Source: Pseudorasbora parva | Taxonomy: Eukaryota; Chordata; Actinopteri; Cypriniformes; Gobionidae | DNA length: 64,000 bases | Direction of reading: 5' to 3' | Assembly: GCF_024679245.1 (NCBI RefSeq) | Contig: NC_090182.1 | Location: 34,309,047-34,373,046, forward strand | Shown here: piece by piece, positions 1 through 10,412 of the stretch | Layout: the number at the start of each line of letters is the position of its first letter | Numbering within the stretch: position 1 is the first letter of the stretch | Translations under genes and position numbers: made by a program | Notes under the pieces: generated by a model | The model's input: only the letters and a program-made list of their open reading frames with translations | Databases searched by the model: none | What the model was told of the DNA's origin: nothing

Positions 1-873
1 ACCTTCCGCTCTTATTAACGTCAAGTAGACCCATACTCGAAAAAAACTCGCCGAAACTTGTGAGAAACAGGAAGGAGTATTTTTGACACAGAAATACTCC
101 ATCAAACGTCCAAAATTAGTTTTTGAAACTTTGTCTATGTTTAGGATGGGAATCCAAGTCTTTAAAGGGGTACTTCAGCGCTGGGAAGATGAATCTGTAT
201 TTAAACTGGGTCATCAATGCAGTAGAAATGTGAAATTATTTTTGAATTTGTTGTCTTCTAGACTGAGAAAAGACAGAAAATGTGTTTTTGTCCCATGGGG
301 ATGAAAGACTACAATTCCCAGAATGCTTCGCTGCCCTGTGAGGCCATTCCCAACGCCAACAACTTCATTACTGTGACTGAGTTAGAGACACTACAATATA
401 ATGAGTGAGTCACCGCGCGAGTCTCACAGCACTGATCACTAACTGCACGAGTGATGAGAGCTGAGGTAATCACGACTACACTCGCGGCATACATTCACAA
501 CGCGAGTTCAGTCTGGCGCGTTTCAGTTCATGCCTTTGCAAGCTTAACTTTCATAGAAATGAATTTGAGAAGTTAAAAGACTTACATTGCTCACCATAAC
601 TCCGTTTAAATGATCCTGTCTGCAAGCTGAGCTCTCCCTGCAAGCTGAGTGTAATCTCAAGATGCAAAAATCGTCATTTTGCATCATAGGAGGAATTTTT
701 CCTGAAATAAAATGCATAAATCTCTCGTCTCAGGGAGATATGAGAGGGGAAAGCACAATAATTTGAATATTCTCCAGGGTTTCTACTGATACAAAGCCAT
801 ATGCTAATCGCTGAAGTAACCCTTTAACAGTGTAAAAAGCTCAGTATGCATGAAACTGCATTTCACCCCCCCT
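1..873. mobile_element. TTAA-flanked DNA element A (copy 1, left end outside window), split by element B
   Basis: Positions 1-165 and 827-873 together match the right-hand end of the complete copy at 27017-28412. The shared text runs from the opening of the window through a conserved stretch around 60-130, then resumes after element B and ends in TTTCACCCCCCCT before TTAA at 874-877. The left part of this copy lies before the window. A 30-bp block (135-164) is in the opposite orientation to copy 2. No transposase is visible, so it is non-autonomous. TTAA duplications with AGGG/CCCT ends fit the Kolobok superfamily better than piggyBac; this is inference from the ends only. Confidence 0.72.
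166..823. mobile_element. TTAA-flanked DNA element B, copy 1
   Basis: A 658-bp block is bounded by TTAA at 162-165 and 824-827. Its ends are inverted: AGGGGTACTTCAGCG on the left and the complement of AGGGTTACTTCAGCG on the right. A longer relative occupies 51193-51965 in reverse orientation. It sits inside element A, so it is the younger insertion. No protein domain is recognisable, and short open frames here are chance. Probable non-autonomous Kolobok-like element. Confidence 0.75.
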
Positions 874-877
874 TTAA

Positions 878-1506
878 CATATGCAAACTGATCCATGATC
901 CCTGGTATGCGATAAATAGGCCCAACACCATAGTAGGAGAAACATGCCCATATCATGATGCTTGCACCTCCATGCTTCACTGTCTTCACTGTGTACTGTG
1001 GCTTGAATTCAGAGTTTGGGGGTCGTCTCACAAACTGCCTGTGGCCCTTGGACCCAAAAAGAACAATTTTACTCTCATCAGTCCACAAAATGTTCCTCCA
1101 TTTCTCTTTAGGCCAGTTGATGTGTTCTTTGGCAAATTGTAACCTCTTCTGCACATGCCTTTTTTTTAACAGAGGGACTTTGCGGGGGATTCTTGAAAAT
1201 AGATTAGCTTCACACATGTCTTCTAACTGTCACAGTACTTACAGGTAACTCCAGACTGTCTTTGATCATCCTGGAGGTGATCATTGGCTGAGCCTTTGCC
1301 ATTCTGGTTATTCTTCTTTCCATTTTGATGGTTGTCTTCCGTTTTCTTCCACGTCTCTCTGGTTTTGCTCTCCATTTTAAGGCATTGGAGATCATTTTAG
1401 CTGAACAGCCTATCATTTTTTGCACCTCTTTATAGGTTTTCCCCTCTCTAATCAACTTTTTAATCAAAGTACGCTGTTCTTCTGAACAATGTCTTGAACG
1501 ACCCAT
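878..1506 (-). pseudogene. Tc1-like transposase, frameshifted and truncated
   Basis: The minus strand encodes a Tc1/mariner transposase in two frames. The N-terminal part (1506-1210) starts MGRSRHCSEEQ and carries the paired-type helix-turn-helix DNA-binding region with the basic GRKRKT stretch. The second part (1217-878) carries the catalytic-domain block with ILWTDESK, where the D is a catalytic aspartate, followed by a region ending near GPIYRIPG. The two join at about 1210-1217 across a frame change. The C-terminal part with the remaining catalytic residues is missing because element A is inserted at TTAA 874-877; the rest should lie left of the window. The enzyme normally cuts and pastes its own element at TA sites. 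This copy cannot do so. Confidence 0.85.
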
Positions 1507-1845
1507 TTTCCTCAGCTTTCAAATGCATGTTCAACAAGTGTTGGCTTCATCCTTAAATAGGGGCCACCTGATTCACACCTGTTTCTTCACAAAATTGATG
1601 ACCTCAGTGATTGAATGCCACACTGCTATTTTTTTGAACACACCCCTTTCAACTAATTCAACTAATTGCCCAATTGCACAGCCTTAAGAGCGTGCATATC
1701 ATGAATGCTGGGTCTCATTTGTTTTCTGAGAATCTACTGAACCTACTGGTAACTTGTTTGCCACGTAGCAATAAAAAAATATACGAAAAACCTTGATTAT
1801 TCTGGTTAGTCACATTGTACTGCTATTATTTTGAACAAGACTGCA
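878..1845 (-). mobile_element. Tc1-like transposon, 5' half
   Basis: The transposase remnant is preceded on the minus strand by about 340 bp of untranslated sequence ending in an outer terminus that reads TTGTTCAAAATAATAGCAG on the minus strand near 1820-1840. A related motif recurs internally near 1621-1645, which fits the long, internally repeated inverted termini of fish Tc1-like elements. The opposite terminus is not in the window. Exact outer border and TA duplication were not fixed. Confidence 0.7.
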
Positions 1846-2035
1846 CATACTCGACATTTCATGTTGAGTACATTGTTGTTGTGTAGTGGTAGTCTACTTT
1901 TTTCTTTATGTTATACAAGATTTAAATCATTATTTTAAATCATTTTAATTTAATTTGCAATGACTTAAACATCCATGTTGATTGTACTTAAAAGTTTCAG
2001 GCAACACTTTTAAGGCAGCCTATGCATGTAATTAT

Positions 2036-2092
2036 AAGGTTTAGTTCACCCAAAAATGAAAATGATGTCATTGATACCTCACCCTAATTGTC
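2036..2092. repeat. Dispersed repeat containing TTCACCCAAAAATGAAAAT
   Basis: The sequence TTAGTTCACCCAAAAATGAAAA followed by a CTCACCCTAA-like segment recurs at 37331-37400 and, more weakly, at 45421-45480. This motif is a common interspersed repeat end in fish genomes. Only one end is preserved here. Confidence 0.5.
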
Positions 2093-2242
2093 TCTTTCTC
2101 GTGTCATAGTCCTGCGCAACTGCCCTAAGGGACCCGGTTCCAACACGACCGTCTGGGGAATAGAGAGGCTGGTTAAGTGTTTTCTTTCTCGTGTCATAGT
2201 CCCGCGCAACTGCCCTATGGAACCCGGTTCCAACATGACCGT
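2093..2242. repeat. Tandem pair of a 60-bp unit, period 90 bp
   Basis: Positions 2093-2152 and 2183-2242 are the same 60-bp sequence with about four mismatches, separated by 30 bp. Both begin TCTTTCTCGTGTCATAGT and end GACCGT. The pair lies directly upstream of a gypsy pol fragment and may be part of it. Confidence 0.8.
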
Positions 2243-2279
2243 GGTCTCACTTAGCTCTTGACTTTATGACCGGGCTTCC

Positions 2280-3172
2280 TCTCTCAGAGGGTAACATCGT
2301 TATTCTGACCGTGGTAGATCATTTTTTCTAAATCGGCCCATTCTATTCCACTCACTAAACTCCCCTCTTCCAAGGAGACCGCCCATGTTTTTAAGCTACA
2401 TGGTTTACCCACTGATATTGTGTCTGATAGAGGCCCTCAATTTTCCTCTCAATTTTGGAAAGAGTTTTGTCGCCTGATTGGGGCATCCGTTAGCCTTTCA
2501 TCCGGGTTTCATCCCCAGACAAACGGTCAGGCAGAACGGACTAATCAAATTGTCGCTCGTATGCTCATGGTCACAGCAGCTTTCCTGGGCCGAATACGCC
2601 CATTATTCGCTTCCCTCCTCTGCCACTGGTCTTTCGCCCTTTCATTGCTGTCTCGGGTATCAACCTCCGATATTTGCATCCCAAGACTCTGAATCTAATG
2701 TTCCTTCAGTGCAAGCTTTTATTAGCCGTTTGCAAACGCACCTGGAAGAGAGTGCGATCTGCTCTCTGTTGAGCTAGAAGACGCATGACAGTTACGGCCA
2801 ATAGGCGCAGAATTAAGAGTCCTCGCTACGTTTGCGGTCAAAGAGTGTGGTTATCCACTTCAAATTTACCTCTCCAGTCCGAATAACGTTAATTGTCTCC
2901 CCGCTTTGTTGGACCATTTTGCATCGTTAAAGTCATCAATCATGTCGCAGTAAAGCTTCACCTTCCGCCTAATTTACGCCGGGTCCATCCCGTGTTTCAC
3001 GTCTCTTGCATTAAACCAGTCATCCGTCCCCCATCTCGCCCGGTCCGTGTCCCTAGTCTTGTCGATGATACCCCTATCTATAGGGTTCGCCACATTCTCG
3101 ACATGCACCGTCGGGGACGCAGTTGTCAATACTTGGTCGACTGGGAGGGGTATGGTCTTTAGGAGAGAAGTA
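2280..3172 (+). pseudogene. Ty3/gypsy pol 3' fragment: integrase core and chromodomain
   Basis: Broken reading frames on the plus strand encode the end of a gypsy polyprotein. Around 2310-2560 lies the integrase core with [12 protein letters not shown] (second catalytic aspartate) and [13 protein letters not shown] (catalytic glutamate). Around 2893-3162 lies the C-terminal part with [14 protein letters not shown] and a chromodomain-like [13 protein letters not shown]...YLVDWEGYG, which in chromoviruses directs integration to particular chromatin. Several frame changes and stops separate the pieces. Gag, protease and reverse transcriptase are absent. This is a different lineage from the element at 14.6-19.7 kb, which shows no chromodomain. 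Confidence 0.85.
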
Positions 3173-3276
3173 GGCCCCTCCCGGGACGTCCTGGATCCTT
3201 CACTCATCGACGATTTCCTCCGGACCCGCCAGTTGTCCTCAGGAGTGCCAGGGGGCACTTGTTGAGAGAGGGGTAC

Positions 3277-3866
3277 TGTCATGATCCTGGCTTCTTCTCC
3301 TCGTTCTCTGTCTCCCTCTTGTGGTCGCATACTCACACTATTACGCACACACATCCACTTCCCCGCTCATTATCTCTCAGCTGTTTCCCCTTTCGTTCCC
3401 TTCTCCTCACCTGTCCCTTCTTTTGCCTTCATTGTCTCTGCTTCAGTCCTGTCTTGTTGTCAGATTATTTTATGACCTCTTGTGAGACACGTCTGTTTCC
3501 GAGTGCCGTCCTGTCTTGTTTGTGGAATGTAAAATCTCTACTTGTACTGTGAGTTATATTGTCATTAGACTGTGCATTATCCAGCTGTGCCTGTTTGCAG
3601 AGTACCTGCGCAGTGCCTGCCCTCGGCTGTCCGCACGGCCGGCTGTCTTCACTGTTTCGGACTGGCTGTATGCATCTTGGGGTCCCTGCCTCTGCCCTCG
3701 TGGAGATTTGTGTAGTTTTTCCTAGATCCAGTCGTCTGGCTATTTCTGTGTTGGCGCTGAAAGAAGCCTGTGATTTTTATTCTAATTAATCAGTGAAGAC
3801 AACTTGCTTTATTAAAGACTGTTAACTGCACCCCGCCCTGGTCTTCCATCGTTCTTACCTCTAATG
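3277..3866 (+). repeat. Probable 3' LTR of the decayed gypsy element
   Basis: A purine-rich tract (GAGAGAGGGGTAC, 3264-3276) ends right before TGTCATGATCCTGG, a usual polypurine-tract/LTR border, just downstream of the pol fragment. The block then runs through pyrimidine-rich sequence to a TTTATTAAAGACTG segment near 3810. No matching 5' LTR is present and the right border is a guess, so the length is uncertain. Confidence 0.45.
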
Positions 3867-4629
3867 TTGTTCCATGAAAATACATTTTGGTCCCAAAATA
3901 ACATAAACTACGACTTTATTTAGCATTGTTTTCTCTTCTGGGTTTGCTTTCAATCTGCGTTCACAACTGCAAAGTTAAAAATAAACTTGGCAACCACAAA
4001 AGAAAAAACATGATCAGGGTGTATGTTAGCAAACACAACACAAGCACTACATCAAAGACTCTGACACATGCAGTGAATCACCAGACTTACACATACAACA
4101 TGGTAGCACCAGGCAGAATAAAAGCAGTGACATCAGGCCCTAATTACAGTTATTCTAGCTGAAACACCACGACAATGCGCACAAAGTTAGAATGTGAATA
4201 AAAATAACATTGATGTTGAGGTCCTTGCACTGAGCCAGGGAAAATGGAGGGGAAAATTTAGATGTAATGCCTGTCAAGCGAAAAACACATTACCAACAGG
4301 AACATTAGGAAACTATGTGTCAGATGCCTGATTCATTTAATCCCCTTAAGCTTGACACAAACACATGAAACCACATGATGAACCTCATATTTCATACCAC
4401 ATATATAAGTCAAATACTCCACTTGGATGACAGGTAGAAATCAGTCCATCAAAAGATTATTTGCCAATGTGTATCCTTTTTAAACATCAATACACATCAC
4501 TAACAGAAACATACCATGGTATTACCAAACCTATTTGCACCAAGATAATCGTAAAAGTATATCATGCATCATTCAAATACCATGATATTTGGTTTGTAAG
4601 ATGCGAGAACGAAATTAAGAAATTACTTG
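3867..4629. other. AT-rich interval without recognisable gene
   Basis: Only short chance reading frames occur on both strands. I see no splice-bounded exon, RNA gene or clear transposon end. Confidence 0.5.
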
Positions 4630-6880
4630 ATACTTAAGTCAAGTCAACTTTATTGGTATAGCACTTTTGATGAACATTTCAAAGCAGCTTCACAGTGTTA
4701 AACAGTAAAATATTGCAACAAAATTTGATTCGGCTCTACAGTTGTTCTGGAAAAAATGGTTCTCAGCTAATTTCAATTTATCATATAGCGACAATGCAAG
4801 CAATGCATGACTAATAAAGTTGATAGAGTAATAAATTTTATTTGGATATTTAGTTAAAAAAAAACTTTTGTTGAATGTTTAGTGTTCCCAACTGAGCAAG
4901 CAAGCCAAAGACGACAAAATAAACCTTGGGAAAAAACTATGCCAACTATGCTCAATTGCGTGCTGGTTCTCCTTTTGCCTATTAACAAACAGTGTATGAT
5001 TATTATGGCAACCTTACAGGTCAGAAATCATATTAGATCGTAATATTCGAAAGTTCGGGGTATCACACAAGAGACAGGTTTATTGAGAATGATGCGTCGA
5101 TTAAACAAAATATGAATATTTGAAGGATCGGAGTCATCATGCCAGAGACAGGTTTATGATGTGTCGAGTAAACAAATATTGAATAGGAATATTCGAAAGT
5201 CATCAAGCCGGAGACGGGTTTATTGAGGATGAAATTCAGAGGGAAATTCAGAGGAAACACTAATTGACATGGTCTTAGCAGACATTCCAGGGATGTGCTC
5301 ATCATGCCTGGGCGCAGGTCCACCATCTGATCTGGAAATGACCTGGATCTGCCTGACAGCAGTAAACCTCGGGATAAACAGAGAGACTAACATCAGCATA
5401 GATGCCACTCTTTTTATGACATAATGAGTAAATCAGGTGTTATGGGAAGTGTTCCCGGTTCGGTTCTTTAGTCTAGATTTAAACTTACAGAGCAGAGAAG
5501 TGTCTGCTTCCCGAACAATGCTAGGAAGACTGTCTAGACGTGATGGAGTATGGTGTTTTAAGAGCTTGTTCAAGTACTGGGGAGCTAAATCATTAGTGCT
5601 TTGTAAGCAATAAGTAAGATTTTAAAATGTATGCTATGTTTAATAGGGAGCCAGTGCATTGTTATGACAGAGCTGGGCTAATATGATCATACCTTTTGGT
5701 TCTAGTAAGAACTCGAGCTGCTGCGTTTTGGACCCGCTGCTCTGCATTTTATTTATTAAGCGAGCAGGGCAACCACCCAGTAGAGCATTACAATAATCTT
5801 GCCTTGACCTCATGAATGCATTAACTAACTGTTTAGCAGTCAAAGCATGTGCTGTAATTTAGATATATTTTTAAGATGGTAGAATGCAGTTTTACAGATG
5901 CTAGAAACGTAGCTTTCAAATGAAAGATTGGTATCAAAGAGCACACCCAGGTTCCTCACTGACTATGAGGGCTTAACAAAGCTGTCATTAAGTGTTAGAC
6001 AGTATTCTAGGTTACTACTTGTGGAGTTTGTCTGTCCAATAATTAAAAATTCATTTTTTTCTGAATTAAGTTGCAGGAAATTACTATTCATCCAGTTTTT
6101 ATATCAGCTATGCATTCCATTTATCCTGTGAATTGGTCAATTTCGTGAAGAAATATATAGCTGAGTATCGTCAGCATAACAATGAAAACTAACGCCATGC
6201 ATCCTAAAGATATCTCCCAGTGGTAGCATATGCAGGGTGAAAAGCAACGGCCCTCACACTGAGCCTTGCGGTACTCCATAATGAACTTAGTACATAGTGA
6301 TCGGTGTGAAATCTCTTCATTTACTGCAAAAAACTGATAACGGTCAGATAAGTATAATTTAAACCATGCCAGTGCAGTTCTACTAATGCCAACAAATATT
6401 TGAGTCTATCCAAAAGAATGTTGTGATCAATAGTATCGAATGCAGCGCAAAGATCGAGGAACACTAATAAAGAGACACAACCATGATCAGATGATAAGAG
6501 TAAATCATTTTTAACTCTGATGAGAGCAGTCTCAGTACTATGATATGGTCTAAATCCTGACTGTAAATCCTCACAGATACCATTTCTTTCTAAAAAAGGA
6601 ACATAATTGTGAAGACACTGCTTTTTCTAGTATTTTTGACAGACACGGTAGATTTGAGATTGGCCTGTAATGGACTAATTCTGTAGGATCTAGTTGTGTT
6701 TTTTAATAAGTGGTTTAATTATAGCCAACTTAAGAGTTTTCGTTACATTCATTAGTTTAGCCAATTCTCCTCCTATAGCAGTGAATGAGTGTATTTTTTC
6801 CTCAGTGACACTACATCGCTCTATCTGATGTGATACTGTAGTTGATGGCTGCATAGCTATTATAATTATAATTTATTCCT
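4630..6880 (-). mobile_element. L2-like LINE, 5'-truncated, minus strand
   Basis: On the minus strand the 3' half of an L2-type reverse transcriptase is visible in broken frames. The segment around 5843-5640 contains HAFM-like text reading NAFMRSRQDYCNALLGGCP, the conserved post-RT block of this clade. The region 6560-5900 is a reverse-complement match to the plus-strand copy at 7715-8663. The 3' UTR (about 5550-4790) contains three imperfect repeats of roughly 60 bp with the AATAAACCTGTC motif, and the end near 4640 shares the CAACTTTATT...GCAGCTTCACAGTGTTAAAC tail found at 56021 and 23880. The 5' end stops near 6830-6880. Confidence 0.78.
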
Positions 6881-7089
6881 AATATTATCAATCTTACTAG
6901 TCATTACATTGTTTGTAATGTACATTTCTTGATCTTTTCTTGATCTTTTCAACATTTCTTGATCTTTTATTATTTAAAAAAAATATTTTAAAATGTATCT
7001 ATTAAAAATGTTTATAAAGAATTACAAAAACAGACAACAATATTGCAAAAAAATGAAAATAAAAAATATGAAATAAAAACTATTTAAAA

Positions 7090-8663
7090 ATAAAACTTGT
7101 GATAATATCAGGACCCACTCATCGCCGTAAACATACTTTAGATCTAATAATGTCACATGAAATAATGTTGATACCGTTGAAATTCTGCAGCAGAGCGATG
7201 ACATCTCAGATCATTACCTAATATCATGTATACTTAATTTAGCTAAGGCAGCAAATCCATCTCCTCGCTTCAAATACGGCAGGACTATAACCGCTGTGAC
7301 TAAAGATTGCTTTGTACATAATCTTCCTCATCAGTTCCATCTCCTCAGAATTACAGATAGCCTAAAGGAACTTGATGTTGCAACAGAAACTATTGACTCT
7401 CTCTTTACTAGCATTTTAGACATAGTTGCTCCCCGTCGCTTAAAGAAGATTAAAGAAAATGATCCAACGCCGTGGTACAACGAGCACACTCGGCTCTTAA
7501 AACAGCAGCCAGAAAAATGGAGCTCAGCTGGAAGAAAACAAAACTGGAGGTTTTTCACAATTTGTGGAAAGAGAGCATGATTGCATACAGAAATGCCATA
7601 AAAACTGCTAGATCTGCTTATTTCTCAACTCTTTTAGAAGAAAACAAACACAAACATAGGTATTTATTCAATACAGTGGCTAAATTAACAAAAAATAAAG
7701 CTTTAGTATCACTTAGGAAAAATTACACTCATTCACTGCTATAGGAGGAGAAGCATTGGCTAAACTTGTTAAATCATCCAAATCAACAACATGTATGCTT
7801 GACCCTATACCGACTAGGCAATTAAAAGATGCTTCCAGAGGTCATAGATCCTCTCCTTAATATTATTAATTCATCCTTGACATTATGTAACGAAAACTTT
7901 TAAGTTGGCTTAAACCAATCTTGAATCTACCGTTTCTATCAAAAATACTAGAAAAGGCTGTGTCTTCACAATTATGTTCCTTTTTTATATGTGAGGATTT
8001 TCAGTCAGGATTTAGACTGTATCATAGTACTGAGATTGCTCTCATCAGAGTTACAAATGATTTACTCTTATCGTCTGATCGTGGCTCTATTAGTGTTACT
8101 CGATCTTAGCGCTGCGTTTGATACTATCGATCACAGTATTCTTTTGAATAGACTCGAAAATTATGTTGGCATTATTGGAATTGCATTGGCATAGTTTAAT
8201 TCGTACTTAACTGACCGTTATCAGTTTGTAGCAGGAAATGAAGAGATGTCACACCGATCACGAGTTCAGTATGGAGTACCGCAAGGCTCAGTGTTAGGAC
8301 CGTTGCTTTTCACCTTGTATATGCTACCACTGGGAGATATCATTAGGAAGCATGGCTTTAGTTTTCATTGTTATGCTAACGATACGCAGCTAATATTTCT
8401 TCAGGCCCTGATGAAACTTACCAATTCACAAGATTAATGGAATGCATAGCTGATATAAAAAATTGGATGAATAGTAATTTCCTGCAGCTTAATTTAGATA
8501 AAAAGAATTTTTTAATCATTGGACAAAAAAGCTCCACAAGTAGTAACCTAGAATACTGTCTTACACTTGATGAATGCTCTGTCAAGCCCTTGTCATCAGT
8601 GAGGAACCTGGGTGTGCTCTTTGATACCAATCTTTCATTTGAAAGCCACGTTTCTAGCATCTG
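7090..8663 (+). mobile_element. L2-like LINE, plus strand, 5' part of a split copy
   Basis: Broken plus-strand frames read as endonuclease tail (near 7100-7200), then PTPWYNEHTRLLKQQ (7440-7510), the start of the RT domain, [19 protein letters not shown] (RT motif with the first catalytic aspartate, 8090-8160), [26 protein letters not shown] (8257-8335) and [12 protein letters not shown] (8367-8400), where the usual YADD is changed to YAND. Many stops intervene. The copy breaks off at 8663 after ATCTG and resumes at 13960, because another LINE inserted there. Confidence 0.8.
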
Positions 8664-8799
8664 ACATTGTAAGATGGCGCTCCCTTGTATGCGACATAGC
8701 GTAGCTCTCCGAGTCAAGTTTAATTTACATTTTGTATTGGCAGTGTCGTTACTGTCCTTTCATGTGAGGTATGCTAGAGCTCAAATTAAATATGATTGA

Positions 8800-10412
8800 G
8801 TGGCTCTGTTACTACTAGGAGATCTGAATTACAGAGGCAATTTTAATATAAACGCTCTCAACTCCTTCCCGGAGCTACATCTCCATGCTGGAGTGACACC
8901 AGGCCAAGCCGCAACAGGGGGTTTTCCTGGCACCGTGAGGCTGACACGGAAGCGTGGTAGGCGGGGAGGAGTGGAACGAAGACTCCCCCGACTGGCTAGC
9001 AAAGGCCGGCTAACTCTTCCGATCATACTTTTCGCCAATGTTCAGTCCTTAGTAAATAAGATGGACAATCTTTTTTGTCGGATGGCTACGCAGAGGTACA
9101 TCAAGGATTGTTCTGTTTTACGCTTCTGTGAAACATGGCTCGGACAGAGGACCCCCGATAAAGCCATAACACCGGCAGGATACAATGTTTACAGAGCTGA
9201 CCGAAATGAAACGGAATGCGGTAGAACTCGCGGGGGCGGAACTGCTGAAAATGTGGAGTATATTACTGTGAAATGTAGGCCATTTTATTTTGCCTAGAGA
9301 ACTGCAGTGCGTCGTATTAAGCACAGTGTATATTCATCCTGCGGCTAACGAGTATAATGCACTTAAAGAACTGCACGATATGATTAGTATGAAATTGATT
9401 AGGCACGAAAACTCATATCCAGATGCTGCCAATGGTGATTATGGGAGATTTTAGTCACTGCGACCTCCGGAAAAATATTCCCAAATTGTACCAGTTTGTT
9501 AACTTTCCCACTAGGGGAAATAGGACTTTGGATAAATGCTACAGTAAGGTCCCCAAGCCACATTTTGAAAAAAAAGGGGTCATCTTGCAATTCTACTTCA
9601 GCCCATTTACATCAAGAGGCTTAAAGCGGACTCAGACTCAATTAGAACTGTGAGTATATGGACAGATTCCGCTTTGGAGGAACTTCAGGGTTGTTTGGAA
9701 GCCACAGATATGAACATTTTTAGGGAAGCTTCAGATAACATCCACGAATATACAGATACTATTAGTAGTTATATTGAATGGTGTACTTCCATCTGCATCC
9801 CCTCCAGAACTATTAGAGTTCTCCCGAATCAGAAGCCCTGGTTTAATGCGGATGTGCGCACCAAAATTAAAAACCGCAGCTTAGCCTTTAAGACAGGAGA
9901 CATGCAGTATAATCATGCCAGATATGTGCTACAAAAGTCCATCAGGGCCACCAAAAGGACTTATGCCCAGAGACTTGAGAACTGTTACAGAGATAACAAC
10001 AGCAGAGGGATGTGGCAAGGAATACAGTCAGTCACTAATTACAGGAAAGCTGCCAACAAAACTGTGATCCAAGACTCCTCTCTATTGGACAATCTTAACA
10101 CATTTTATGCGAGATTTGACCAAAACAATAAAGACATACCCTTGAAAGTCCCCCATACCTCAGAGGAGACTGCCTTTCAAGTGATGCATTCACAGGTACT
10201 TAAGGCTTTGAGAAAGGTGAACCCCCGCAAGGCTGCAGGACCTGACGGGGTGGCTCCGAGAGTCCTTGTGCTGAACAGCTGGCTGAAGTGTACATGGACA
10301 TTTTTAACACTTCTCTTATCCAAGCAAAAGTTCCACTTAAGTCCTCTATTATAGTGCCGGTTCCGAAAAAGAAAAATACAACTGCAATGAACGATTTTAG
10401 ACCAGTGGCGCT
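8800..10412 (+). pseudogene. LINE polyprotein, endonuclease and start of reverse transcriptase
   Basis: The 8980-9240 stretch reads IILFANVQSLVNKMDNL then FCETWLGQRTPDKAI and YRADRNET, the N-terminal motifs of an apurinic-type endonuclease, which nicks target DNA to prime reverse transcription. IMGDFSHCDLR (9440-9470) corresponds to the GDFN motif. The frame at 9650-10354 carries the connector ending in [20 protein letters not shown], the entry to the RT domain. Several frame changes break it, and the insert at 10413 cuts it within the NDFRPVAL motif. Confidence 0.8.

Noticed and set aside
83..304. 73-codon plus-strand frame
   Set aside because: It spans the border of elements A and B, and part of its text recurs in repeat copies at 51.9 kb.
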